Origin: Sulfurirhabdus autotrophica
Lineage (GTDB): Bacteria; Pseudomonadota; Gammaproteobacteria; Burkholderiales; SMCO01
Assembly: GCF_004346685.1 (NCBI RefSeq)
Contig: NZ_SMCO01000003.1
Location: 62,001 to 126,000, forward strand
Length of the DNA: 64,000 bases
Direction: 5' to 3'
In this document: positions 52,539 to 60,936 of the stretch, piece by piece
Position numbering within the stretch: position 1 is the first letter of the stretch
How the letters are laid out: every line of letters begins with the position of its first letter
The notes under the pieces: generated by a model
The model's input: only the letters and a program-made list of their open reading frames with translations
The model's database searches: none
Told to the model about the DNA's origin: nothing
Made by a program: the position numbers and the translations under genes

Positions 52539-52961
52539 ATGAAGAAAACTTTGCTGTTGCTACTACTTGGATTCCTCAGCACCGCCGCCAATGCCGAGCC
52601 AAATATGCAAGACGGAATGTGGGAAATCACCAGCAAGATGGAGATGCCTGGTATGCCAGCCGCAGCAATGCAACCAATGAAACATACCCAGTGCATGACC
52701 AAAAGCAATGCTGTGCCGACCACACAACCCAAAGACAAAAATAACGACTGCAAAATGACCAGCACCAAAGTGGAAGGCAATACTGTCACCTGGTCCATGC
52801 AGTGCCGCGGCAAAGAAGGTGATACAGATAGTTCGGGGAAAATTACTTACAGCGGAAACAGTTTTAGCGGCGAAACCAAAATCAGTTCAAACATCAAAGG
52901 CCAAGGGAAAATGGATATCACGCAGCGCATGAGCGGGAAGCGCATTGGTGACTGCAAGTAA
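52539..52961 (+). CDS. DUF3617 periplasmic protein
   Basis: 140 residues: signal peptide (LLLLLLGFLSTAANA-EP) and the DUF3617 pattern MQDGMWEITSKMEMPGMP, HTQCMTKSNAVPTT, VTWSMQCRGKEGDTDSSGKI with several Cys. The function is unknown. ATG has AGGAGAG upstream. Confidence 0.9.
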   Translation: MKKTLLLLLLGFLSTAANAEPNMQDGMWEITSKMEMPGMPAAAMQPMKHTQCMTKSNAVPTTQPKDKNNDCKMTSTKVEGNTVTWSMQCRGKEGDTDSSGKITYSGNSFSGETKISSNIKGQGKMDITQRMSGKRIGDCK

Positions 52962-53023
52962 TTTAAACCAAGCTTCAGCGAGATTTTGAATCCTCCCAAT
53001 AATCTCGCTGATTTTAATACTAC

Positions 53024-54055
53024 CTAGCGGCCCCGTTCTTCATCCGTACCACGAAAGGCACCCTTCCCTTTTTTATCCTGTTTATCAGTGTCGCCCTCAT
53101 CATTATTACGTCCCTTCTGGCGAGTTTCCTTCTTCTGCTTGTCTTGCTGTTTCACAGTTTCACGTGTTTCCTGACGATCCTGTTGGCGCATTTCTTTCTG
53201 CTGGCGTCCCTGTTGCATCACGGGTTCATGGGTATCTCTGCGATCTTGCTGACGGTAATCCCGCTCCTGTCTTTCCTGTTGCATCACAGGCTCACGCATT
53301 TCCCTGCGATCTTGTTGGCGGTACTCCTGATCCCGCCGCTCCGGTTGCATTACGGGTTCTCTTGCATCCCTTCTTTGATCTTGCTGACGATATTCCTGCT
53401 CGCGCCTTTCCTGCTTGATCACAGGTTCCCGAGACTCTTTACGATCCTGTTGGCGATAATCCCCACTACCTTTGCTTCGTCGCGCCTCATCGTGGATAGT
53501 CACAAAATTCCTGCCCGACGAACGCATCCGCATCACTTCTTCGGGAGGATAACCATAACGTTCTGAAATAAAGCGTAAATTGACCATATTTACCACGTCA
53601 TCGTCAGCCAGTCTTATCCGGTTCCATTCATTCCTGTTTCTGTTCTGATAATAACCATAAGCACGACCATATGGCGCGCCGTAAACATTCTGAACCGGAA
53701 CATAGTAAACATCCGGGCCGATACCATAACGCAAACTGATATCCATCCAGCTGTTCCCGGAAAGTCGTAAATTAACAATCACAGAAGGTGACACTCTCGC
53801 CCTCTGCGATATAAACAAAACCACGGGAATATCATAATCAGGAATCCGCCGCTCATGAATATAAATTACATCACGCTGAGGAACACGATAATACTCACTC
53901 ATCGAAAAATAAAAACTGTTCAGGTCGCCATTCACGACAGACCCTCCAACTTCCATGCGCGTATTTGGTTGACCGGGATTGACAACACAGCCTGATAAAA
54001 ATGCTAATGGCAGTGCAAACATAAGCAGGGCGGACACTTTATTCATTTTTTTCAT
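53024..54055 (-). CDS. Lipoprotein with Gln/Arg-rich 22-residue repeats
   Basis: 343 residues. A lipoprotein signal peptide (ALPLAFLSGCVVNPG, lipid Cys about residue 23) leads a structured part of about 170 residues (YYRVPQRDVIYIHERRIPDY; MRMRSSGRNFVTIHDEARR). Then come five repeats of 22-23 residues (199-309) of the type EYRQQDRREMREPVMQQER, and a charged tail. The repeat region is highly polar and probably disordered or coiled. An outer- or inner-membrane-anchored envelope protein is likely; the function is unknown. Confidence 0.82.
   Translation of the reverse strand: MKKMNKVSALLMFALPLAFLSGCVVNPGQPNTRMEVGGSVVNGDLNSFYFSMSEYYRVPQRDVIYIHERRIPDYDIPVVLFISQRARVSPSVIVNLRLSGNSWMDISLRYGIGPDVYYVPVQNVYGAPYGRAYGYYQNRNRNEWNRIRLADDDVVNMVNLRFISERYGYPPEEVMRMRSSGRNFVTIHDEARRSKGSGDYRQQDRKESREPVIKQERREQEYRQQDQRRDAREPVMQPERRDQEYRQQDRREMREPVMQQERQERDYRQQDRRDTHEPVMQQGRQQKEMRQQDRQETRETVKQQDKQKKETRQKGRNNDEGDTDKQDKKGKGAFRGTDEERGR
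53129..53461 (-). repeat. Tandem coding repeats (five units of 66-69 bp)
   Basis: Five in-frame units encode 22, 23, 22, 22 and 22 residues. Each begins DYRQQD/EYRQQD/EMRQQD and ends in a Glu/Arg/Lys-Gln stretch. Drift increases towards the last unit. Confidence 0.85.
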
Positions 54056-54219
54056 TCAATTTTTCCAGATATGATTTTGAATATAGCTAAATACTCGCTT
54101 AGAAACAATTAACACGATGTATCAATCGCGATAAAATTGATCCCCAAATAGGCAACAAGTCATATAAACCAGATTATGGTTGTCAGGCTCATTGCAAATA
54201 GCAACATACCTCGCTATTG

Positions 54220-54948
54220 CTAAAGTGAATTATCCATAAATGTTTTCACCAGGTTGACCATTTCTGCTTCATGGCTCGTGTAAAAATGATCAGCTTTTTG
54301 TACCGACAACTGTGTAGACCCCACTTTATTTTTTAGTGACTCTCCCCGTTTTTTAACACCCTTCAACACCCACGGCAAATCATTTACACCATAGAGATCC
54401 AGAACAGGCATATTGATTCCAGCAAAACTATCCACATCCGAGATACCTAAAGCAGCCCAGGCAGATACGCCAGAATCCGGATTATTCACAAGAAAAGCCT
54501 GAACCATCTTCGAACCCATACTATGAGAAACAATCGCTACTTTCCCGTAACCCTTGGCTTTCAAGAATGCCACTGCTACCTGCAGACGCTCTGCAGCTTC
54601 TTTAAAAGTCGCTTTATATGCTTCTGATTTCGCATCAACCGCAAGAACAGGCATCTGAACTGACAAGGTTGTATAACCCTCATCAGCAAGCTGTGTACGT
54701 AAAGTGCCAATCATTCCCCAGTCAGGATGAATGCCGGTGCCATGCACAATAATCAAGCCGACTTTCGCGTCTTTTGCTTCTGTAAATAGCGTCAGAAATT
54801 TGTGGTGATTCTTCTGCTCCAGGTAGACCGGATCACCAACTACTATGCCAGGGGTAATTTCATCAGCCCATTTTTTTTCACGAACATAGTCTGCTGCAAA
54901 TACCATATTCGCTACAGCCACAAGCAAAATCATTAATAAGTAACGCAT
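54220..54948 (-). CDS. Secreted alpha/beta hydrolase (DUF3530-like)
   Basis: 242 residues: signal peptide (LLMILLVAVANMVFA-AD), IIVHGTGIHPDWGMIGTLR, the Ser elbow VSHSMGSKMVQAFL, Asp around DLYGVNDLP and a His in KADHFYTSHE. The mature part begins with charged YVREKKWADEITPG. The fold is clear, the DUF3530 label is from memory and the substrate is unknown. Single gene. Confidence 0.83.
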   Translation of the reverse strand: MRYLLMILLVAVANMVFAADYVREKKWADEITPGIVVGDPVYLEQKNHHKFLTLFTEAKDAKVGLIIVHGTGIHPDWGMIGTLRTQLADEGYTTLSVQMPVLAVDAKSEAYKATFKEAAERLQVAVAFLKAKGYGKVAIVSHSMGSKMVQAFLVNNPDSGVSAWAALGISDVDSFAGINMPVLDLYGVNDLPWVLKGVKKRGESLKNKVGSTQLSVQKADHFYTSHEAEMVNLVKTFMDNSL

Positions 54949-55121
54949 TTTTTTCCCTTATATTGAAAATGGCCATAAGTTCACCATATCATTCATATTT
55001 ATACCGAAATACCGAAATACCGAAGCTTATTTTTTTAAAACCATTTTGACAGACGTTAACCTTATTCAGGAAAAAACTTTTACCTTTACTCCATTAAACT
55101 GATGCGAAAGCAGGCTGCAGT

Positions 55122-55440
55122 CTAACCGCTGATTTCACCAACATTAGTGTCCACCCCCTTCACAACACGGCTGCATTACTCCTTATCACCCTAGCAAAAG
55201 TAAGCGGTCTGGCGCACCTGTATATCGCACGGCACGCTAAATAGCGCACCCACCCAGATTATGGAGCGCTTCGCCTTCTGTTTATCATTCATTAGCCGGT
55301 AAATGTTGCCAGCCTGACTGTATTCCTCGTTACCTTCGCGATGGTTATAGCGGTCAGCATCTCCGTAGCTTTTCATCCTTCATGCGGGGACCATCCACCA
55401 AGCCGCCGAAACTGTCGTGCGAATAATCCCGTACCAACAT
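55122..55440 (-). pseudogene. Catalase C-terminal remnant with frameshift and stops
   Basis: Reading leftward, HDSFGGLVDGPRMKDEKL in one frame is followed, after a one-base shift, by YGDADRYNHREGNEEYSQAG, NIYRLMNDKQK and VGALFSVPCDIQVRQTAYF. These are the successive conserved segments near the end of clade-3 haem catalases (SFGGP, GDADRYDHREG, YSQAG, VGALxxVPxxIQxRQ). After QTAYFC come in-frame stops, then GDKE, another stop, and SRVVKGVD, again catalase-like. There is no start and no upstream catalase core, so it is a dead 3' fragment. It lies between the hydrolase and SoxB-like genes. Confidence 0.85.
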
Positions 55441-55875
55441 AATTGCCGTCAAAAATGTTAACCATGTTGCTTACTATTATTTTTAGATCAAAATATCCTG
55501 TTATACAAATCTTGCATTCCTATCAATCTGACAGGCTTTTTGTATTATCCTAAAATTTGCATGCAACTTAAACTTTCCTTTAATAGCGATTTGAGGCATT
55601 GACATTATTCTCGCTAAAACCTAACAATCGGGCACACATGCCCTTTATACACATCAATGCCCGCCCGATTTTTCGTTACTTTTCAAATAAAATATACCAA
55701 CTGACTCTAAATTAAACCTTTCTTAATCCGTAACGAATTATTTTAATTGCATATTTTAATTCGATGTGAATATGGCACGCATTTTGCTTTTTAATTCAAA
55801 AGATACCGTTATTGATTTATTTTAACGGCATTAGCATCACACCAAATATACAATTCTTATTAAGGAAGGAATAAC
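55441..55875. other. Intergenic region with a hairpin upstream of the SoxB-like gene
   Basis: A TTGACA near 55599 is followed by a stem AATCGGGC/GCCCGATT (55626-55633 with 55663-55670) enclosing GGGC/GCCC and followed by T. The sigma-54 promoter downstream (55773-55788) is the better promoter, so the hairpin probably ends an upstream transcript or is a relic. Confidence 0.45.
55773..55788 (+). promoter_or_regulatory. Consensus sigma-54 promoter of the SoxB-like gene
   Basis: TGGCACGCATTTTGCT matches TGGCACGNNNNTTGCW perfectly, 88 bp upstream of the ATG at 55876. No copy of the 17-bp PEP-CTERM element is upstream, so a different activator is expected. Confidence 0.88.
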
Positions 55876-57954
55876 ATGCGTAACATTCACTTAAAGGCGG
55901 CGACAGCGCTGCTCGGTGTTGCTATAGCCGGGGCTGTATCACCAGTTCAAGCTGGTAGCGGCTCTGTCACACTCATTCAAACCGGTGATATTCATGGCCA
56001 TTTGCTGCCGCGCCCCAACCTGCGTAGCGATGCCACCGGCAGATACCTTGAAGGCGGTATGGCGCGCATGTATACCCAGATCAAAGCCCTCCGCAGCGAA
56101 GCCACCTATGCTGATTGCAAGAGCAAGACCTGCAAATCCTACGACCACTCTTTGCTAATCAATACCGGTGACACCGTTCAAGGTTCCGGTGAGGCGCTGT
56201 TTAGTCGTGGGCAAGCCATGATTGACGTGCTGAACATGTTCGGTTATGTGGCCCATGCACCGGGTAACTGGGACTTCCTTTATGGCCCAGCCCGTTTTGA
56301 AGAAACCTTCAAAGGTACCGCGACAACTCCGCCGCTGGCTAACTGGAATGCCCTGGCTGCCAACTTGTATTACACCAACCAATTTGATGACACCGCCGTA
56401 TGCGGTGCGACAGCTACCGATCCAGCTACCGGCATTGTTCGTCCCCTCATGCGCGTATTGCCAGCCTATAGCATCAAACAGGTCGGTAACGTTAAAGTGG
56501 GTATTCTGGGCATGACCACAGCACGCGCCATTGCTGCCGTTGGCACCAGCGTGACCAAGAACTACATGTTTGCTGATGGCAAGACTGAAGTACCTTGCTA
56601 TGTCAACAGACTGCGCAACGTAGAAAAAGTCGATGTGGTTGTGATGATCTCCGAGCTGGAAATGGCCCGCGATATCCAGATAGCCGAGACGCTCTCTCCA
56701 GCTCCGGATGTGATGCTCAACTCCGACATGCATGAACGCACCATCGCTCCAATCGTCGCAGTGAACCCTGATGGCCGCAAGACCCTCATCGTAGAACAAG
56801 GACAGGACGGTACTATTGTCGGCAAAATGAAACTGAATGTTACCAACGGCGCAATCACCAGCTGGGAATTCAAGCAAAACGTTATTACCAGTGACATTAT
56901 TCCGAACCTTGCTGTTGCAGCCAAGATCGTTTCCGTACGTAAGCCTTTCGTAAGGGGAACTTTTGTGCCTGGGCAAACGGTAACGGTTGGTGGCAACACC
57001 ACGCAGCTGATGCGCCCGATCGACGAAGTGATCGCGTATACCCAGGTGGGTCTGCACCGTTCCAACTTCGTGGATGAAGACATGCCCGGTGTGGTTGAGG
57101 GTAGTTCACATGACCTGATCGCCGATGCTATGGCTAACATTGGTCAGGCTCAATCTGCATCGATGCGTGGCTTCCGATATGGAACCCATGTGGCGGTTGG
57201 CGGTGCCATCACCATGAATGACATCTACCATTACATCCCTATCGCTGCAAAACTGGGTCGAACCAATAAAGCCTGTGGTGCTGACCTGAAGTTTGCAATT
57301 GAGCAGTCAATTGGCGGTACCTTCCACCCGGATCCAGCTAACTGGACAGGTGGCTGGATGTTTGGTTACAGTGGTGTGAGCTATGACGTAGATGCATGCG
57401 ATGGATTTATGGGCGCTACCCCAATAAACCCTACAGTGCTGACCTTTGCCGATCCTACCCGGCCCTGGAGCACCAACCGCGGCAGCAACATCAAAGTTAA
57501 CGGCGTTGCAATGGATGACCATGAGCTTTACGACAATCGTACCACCAGCGCAACATTCCAGCAGTGCTTGCCTTCTGATGGCAGCCCAGCTCACGCTGGC
57601 TACGAAGTTACCGGCTATTGGTATGCGGATGATCCGACCACAATCAACAACTGCAACCCTTGCCGTGGCCGTAATATCCAGGTTGTGAAGACGGATGGCA
57701 GCATCGTTCAAGTGTCAGGCCCAGGTGTGGTTGCTGGCACTCCATTGCCCAACAGTCTGGACGTGATGGACATCAGCGAGGCCGTCGTCAAGTATCTGCA
57801 AGGACCGAAGATCAACGGTTTGGTTACCGCCAATAACCTGCCGATCCATCGTCTGACGGTAAAGCGCTTACCTACCATCAACCCACCTGGCTACAACTTC
57901 AGAATGATCCAGCCGCTCAAAGGTGCATCGTCCGCAACTTGTCCAGTGATATAA
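55876..57954 (+). CDS. Secreted SoxB/5'-nucleotidase-family metallophosphoesterase
   Basis: 692 residues: signal peptide (AATALLGVAIAGAVSPVQA-GS). The metallophosphoesterase domain has the DxH pair in TGDIHGHLLPRP, metal Asp in INTGDTVQGSGEAL and GNWDFLYG where ordinary 5'-nucleotidases have GNHE (SoxB has GHWEF). SDMHERT stands in place of GGHSH. A C-terminal 5'-nucleotidase domain follows (VVEGSSHDLIADAMAN; AVGGAITMNDIYHYIP; FAIEQSIGG). The motifs lean to SoxB, which hydrolyses S-sulfonate on SoxYZ, but it is about 130 residues longer and has no sox neighbours. The substrate is open. AAGGAAGGA precedes ATG; sigma-54 promoter upstream. Confidence 0.85.
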   Translation: MRNIHLKAATALLGVAIAGAVSPVQAGSGSVTLIQTGDIHGHLLPRPNLRSDATGRYLEGGMARMYTQIKALRSEATYADCKSKTCKSYDHSLLINTGDTVQGSGEALFSRGQAMIDVLNMFGYVAHAPGNWDFLYGPARFEETFKGTATTPPLANWNALAANLYYTNQFDDTAVCGATATDPATGIVRPLMRVLPAYSIKQVGNVKVGILGMTTARAIAAVGTSVTKNYMFADGKTEVPCYVNRLRNVEKVDVVVMISELEMARDIQIAETLSPAPDVMLNSDMHERTIAPIVAVNPDGRKTLIVEQGQDGTIVGKMKLNVTNGAITSWEFKQNVITSDIIPNLAVAAKIVSVRKPFVRGTFVPGQTVTVGGNTTQLMRPIDEVIAYTQVGLHRSNFVDEDMPGVVEGSSHDLIADAMANIGQAQSASMRGFRYGTHVAVGGAITMNDIYHYIPIAAKLGRTNKACGADLKFAIEQSIGGTFHPDPANWTGGWMFGYSGVSYDVDACDGFMGATPINPTVLTFADPTRPWSTNRGSNIKVNGVAMDDHELYDNRTTSATFQQCLPSDGSPAHAGYEVTGYWYADDPTTINNCNPCRGRNIQVVKTDGSIVQVSGPGVVAGTPLPNSLDVMDISEAVVKYLQGPKINGLVTANNLPIHRLTVKRLPTINPPGYNFRMIQPLKGASSATCPVI

Positions 57955-57974
57955 CAATAATCTACTCCTCCTTG

Positions 57975-58004
57975 AACAGCCCGGTTTTCCGGGCTGTTTT
58001 TTTT
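57975..58004 (+). terminator. Terminator after the SoxB-like gene
   Basis: A 10-bp stem (AACAGCCCGG / CCGGGCTGTT) with TTTT loop and a following T run, 20 nt past the stop. Confidence 0.93.
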
Positions 58005-58182
58005 CGAGTCCCGATACCTTCCTTTCATCCATGACCAACTTTATCAGCTAATTGGAAGCTATCCACTATGTCGTCACCATGCGCTTAGCCAGCATCTTCG
58101 CTGCCGCATCTCAACACAAAATTCTATTCAAACAAAAACAACACAAAACAATTAAAATTTGTTGACTGAACACACCTTATAT

Positions 58183-58201
58183 GATCAAATGATAATCATT
58201 C
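58183..58201 (+). promoter_or_regulatory. Fur box before hemP
   Basis: TCAAATGATAATCATTCGC contains the perfect palindrome core AATGATAATCATT matching the centre of the GATAATGATAATCATTATC consensus, 24 bp upstream of the hemP ATG. It predicts repression with sufficient iron. Confidence 0.85.
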
Positions 58202-58225
58202 GCATTTAATAAAAGATCAGTTAAT

Positions 58226-58426
58226 ATGAATCAGACAATTAAACCCAGCCTGCCCCACCACCATGCCGTTCATCAATCTGTAGCGGTGATTAATGAAACA
58301 GAAGCTGCCCGCCTGGTCACCAGCGCTGCATTGCTTGGACGCCGTGATGTGCTGATTATCCAGCATCAAGGTGAACACTACAGTCTGCGCCAGACTCGCG
58401 CCGGAAAACTGATCTTAACCAAATAG
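58226..58426 (+). CDS. hemP: HemP family haem-uptake protein
   Basis: 66 residues. The HemP domain is SAALLGRRDVLIIQHQGEHY followed by SLRQTRAGKLILTK. In several bacteria HemP/HmuP activates or supports haem-uptake genes. Directly behind a Fur box, 138 nt before the beta-barrel-like gene, so probably first gene of an iron-regulated operon. Confidence 0.92.
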   Translation: MNQTIKPSLPHHHAVHQSVAVINETEAARLVTSAALLGRRDVLIIQHQGEHYSLRQTRAGKLILTK

Positions 58427-58564
58427 AAATTTGGTGCCACTTGGTACCTTAGCATGATGCTTATATAACCTTACCAGCCTTTGCAGGCAACCCATTTTAG
58501 CCAGCCATCCCTTCCGGGCAAGCCAGCCAGCACAATTTAAAAACTGACTTGTTCGGAGTATGTA

Positions 58565-59458
58565 ATGAATAACAAACACTTAACCCTTATCGCCAGTCTG
58601 CTGGTGATTGCCTCGCCTGCACAGGCAGATGAAAGTTTATTTGGCGTACTCAAAGGTGCTGAAACTTTGCCGGATGGTGCAGTGGAACTGGTTCAGCATC
58701 TGACGCGACGATCCGACAAAGGTCAAGGAACCTATCAGGCGCTGGACTCAAAAACAGAAATTGAATACGGTATAACCAACAGCCTGACAGGTGCAGTGTA
58801 TGTACTGGGACAATCCATCAAAACAGAAGGTTTGCTGATTAATGGATACATCCCTAAAGATGAAAATTATGGCATGCGTCCTTCTGGTGTAGAAGGTTCA
58901 TTAAAATACAACTTTCTCAGCCCGGCCAAAGATGATTTTGGTTTAGCCGGCTATTTTTCAACTTCTTATTCATGGCTGGATCCGCATTCCGGACAAAAAA
59001 AGAAAAAACTCACTTTTGAAACCCTGTTGTTAGCCCAGAAATATTTTCTGGATGGCGAACTCATATGGGTGGGAAATCTTGGGCTGGAAGCAACACTGGC
59101 CAAGCGAGGCGTTATAGCAGGATTACCTGAAGACTACGAATGGTCCACCAAGCCCGAAATGGAAATTGGCTTTATGGGCGGAACAGGATTGTCTTACCGC
59201 ATTGCTCCTAACTGGTTTGTAGGCGGAGAAATCATCTATGAAACTGAATTTGAGACAGAAGTAGGTCAGGAAAGATGGTCTGTTTTTGCTGGACCAACCA
59301 TTCATTACGGCAGTAAAGATTGGTGGGCAACCCTGAGCTGGATGCCGCAAATCAAAGGCGGTGGATTTGAAGAGTATGTCGGACAGACTGACAGCAACTT
59401 GCACCTGATAGAAAAAACAAAACAAGAATTACGATTAAAAATCGGTTTCAATTTTTAA
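58565..59458 (+). CDS. Outer-membrane beta-barrel-like protein (DUF6662-like)
   Basis: 297 residues: signal peptide (LIASLLVIASPAQA-DE) and alternating aromatic/polar strands through the whole chain, for example LTGAVYVLGQSI, GYFSTSYSWLDP, ELIWVGNLGLEA and the terminal LRLKIGFNF ending in Phe. This is an outer-membrane barrel pattern without a TonB plug or TonB box. The DUF6662 label is from memory. It lies 10 nt upstream of the FMN-binding gene, so cotranscribed. Confidence 0.8.
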   Translation: MNNKHLTLIASLLVIASPAQADESLFGVLKGAETLPDGAVELVQHLTRRSDKGQGTYQALDSKTEIEYGITNSLTGAVYVLGQSIKTEGLLINGYIPKDENYGMRPSGVEGSLKYNFLSPAKDDFGLAGYFSTSYSWLDPHSGQKKKKLTFETLLLAQKYFLDGELIWVGNLGLEATLAKRGVIAGLPEDYEWSTKPEMEIGFMGGTGLSYRIAPNWFVGGEIIYETEFETEVGQERWSVFAGPTIHYGSKDWWATLSWMPQIKGGGFEEYVGQTDSNLHLIEKTKQELRLKIGFNF

Positions 59459-59467
59459 GGAAACAAG

Positions 59468-60010
59468 ATGAAATCATCTAATTGGCTCATGATTCCAGCC
59501 ATAATAATCCCCGCTGCCATATCTGCGCCGGCATTCGCGGTACAGTATCTCAGTGTAGAGCAGGCTCAAAAAACATTGTTCCCTGAAGCCAGCCATTTTG
59601 TGCCCGCGGATATCACTTTTACGCCAGAGATGAAACAGCAGATTGAAAAATCTAGCGGGGTGAGAGTGCGCAATCAGGCGCAACAAGTATGGCGTGTAGA
59701 GACAAACAACAAAACAATCGGGTGGTTTGTGCTGGATGAAGTAATCGGTAAGCACGAGTTCATTACTTATGCGGTTGCGTTATCTGCCGATGGAACGGTG
59801 AAAGGCATCGATATTCTGGATTATCGTGAAACTCACGGAGGCGAGATTAAAAATGCGAAGTGGCGAGCGCAATTTACCGGCAAGAAAAATGGTGATGCCT
59901 TACGCCTGGATGACGATATCAAAAATATCAGTGGTGCCACGCTTTCATGCAAAAACATCACCAACGGTGTAAAGCGTATTCTCGCTACTTACCAGGTGGC
60001 GCTTAAATGA
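59468..60010 (+). CDS. Periplasmic FMN-binding (RnfG/NqrC-like) protein
   Basis: 180 residues: signal peptide (MIPAIIIPAAISAPAFA-VQ) and an FMN_bind domain with the flavinylation motif SGATLS (Ser155-Thr158), where FMN is attached through a phosphoester bond to Thr by ApbE. DYRETHGGEIKNAKW is also typical. It overlaps apbE by 4 nt, strongly supporting the modification. It is an electron carrier in the periplasm. Confidence 0.92.
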   Translation: MKSSNWLMIPAIIIPAAISAPAFAVQYLSVEQAQKTLFPEASHFVPADITFTPEMKQQIEKSSGVRVRNQAQQVWRVETNNKTIGWFVLDEVIGKHEFITYAVALSADGTVKGIDILDYRETHGGEIKNAKWRAQFTGKKNGDALRLDDDIKNISGATLSCKNITNGVKRILATYQVALK

Positions 60011-60933
60011 ACGCAGCGCTCGAACAATTTCGCACTACCAATGCCGAAATAAGCATGGAACAGGTTCGTGCGCGACCACTTCTGGGCACCATTGTAGAAA
60101 TTTCCGCTGCGGGGTACTCCCCTGAATCAGTTCAGGTAGCTATTGCACGAGCCTTTGAAGTGGTGGAAAAAGTGCATCGGTTAATGAGCTATCAGCACCC
60201 CGACTCTGAAGTTTCCTGTTTGAATCGCTGGGCACATGAAAAGCCGGTGAAAGTATCAGCACATACCTGGCATGTGTTAAAAACCGCAAACGCCATTTCC
60301 GAATCGAGTGACGGGCTATTTGACATTACTATCGCGCCAACGCTCACCCGGTTAGGGTTTTTACCAAAACAACAGGGCATGCCAAAAAGTAACGAGAAAG
60401 GCAACTGGCGGCATATCACGCTCCTGCCAGACAATCAGGTTCATTTTGCACGCAAATTGCGTATCGATCTTTCCGGTATTGCTAAAGGTTATGCTGTGGA
60501 CCTCGCCATTCAGGCATTGAAAGATTTCGGTATAATGTCTGCCCGCATCAATGCCGGAGGGGATATGCGACTATTCGGCGAGAAAAGTCAGACCATTCAT
60601 GTGCGCATGCCTGATGCACCTGCACAGACTGTCCCGCTGTTGAATCTGACCTGCGGTTCAGTCGCTACTTCTGCAGGATATTTCGCTTCGAGGGAACACA
60701 AGGGAGAGTGGGTGACCCCGCTGGTGAACCCGCTGACACGTAAAGCCTGTAGGGTTGGACAAAGCGTGACCGTGCTGGCTGAAGAATGCATGATTGCAGA
60801 TGCATTAACCAAAATTGTACATATAGATCCTTCCCGTTCTGCTACAACGCTTGATCGATTTAATGCCCGTGCGCTAATTATGTATACCGATCCGGACAAT
60901 GGCAATTATCGTATTTTCGACTCATCAAAATAA
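60007..60933 (+). CDS. apbE: FAD:protein FMN transferase
   Basis: 308 residues. The ApbE signatures are LGTIVEISAAG, LMSYQHPDSEVSCLNRW, RIDLSGIAKGYAVDLAIQAL and RINAGGDMRLFG, with the Mg-binding region in CMIADALTKIVH. It moves FMN from FAD to a Thr of its target, here surely the adjacent SGAT protein. No signal peptide or lipobox is clear at the N-terminus (the chain begins MNAALEQFRTTN), so the export route is uncertain. Confidence 0.93.
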   Translation: MNAALEQFRTTNAEISMEQVRARPLLGTIVEISAAGYSPESVQVAIARAFEVVEKVHRLMSYQHPDSEVSCLNRWAHEKPVKVSAHTWHVLKTANAISESSDGLFDITIAPTLTRLGFLPKQQGMPKSNEKGNWRHITLLPDNQVHFARKLRIDLSGIAKGYAVDLAIQALKDFGIMSARINAGGDMRLFGEKSQTIHVRMPDAPAQTVPLLNLTCGSVATSAGYFASREHKGEWVTPLVNPLTRKACRVGQSVTVLAEECMIADALTKIVHIDPSRSATTLDRFNARALIMYTDPDNGNYRIFDSSK

Positions 60934-60936
60934 TTC

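Noticed and set aside
53129-53461. CRISPR-like array
   Set aside because: Repeat units are contiguous and in frame, with no unique spacers and no cas genes.
53144-53566. Antisense hydrophobic 140-residue frame over the repeat lipoprotein
   Set aside because: Its Leu/Phe-rich pattern is the complement of the Gln/Arg repeat codons; no ribosome site or family.
55191-55376. 61-residue minus-strand frame taken as a gene
   Set aside because: It is one piece of the frameshifted catalase remnant; its ATG is an internal codon created by the frame change.
56155-57057. Antisense 300-residue open frame inside the SoxB-like gene
   Set aside because: The plus-strand frame has a signal peptide, catalytic motifs, a ribosome site, a promoter and a terminator; the antisense frame has none.
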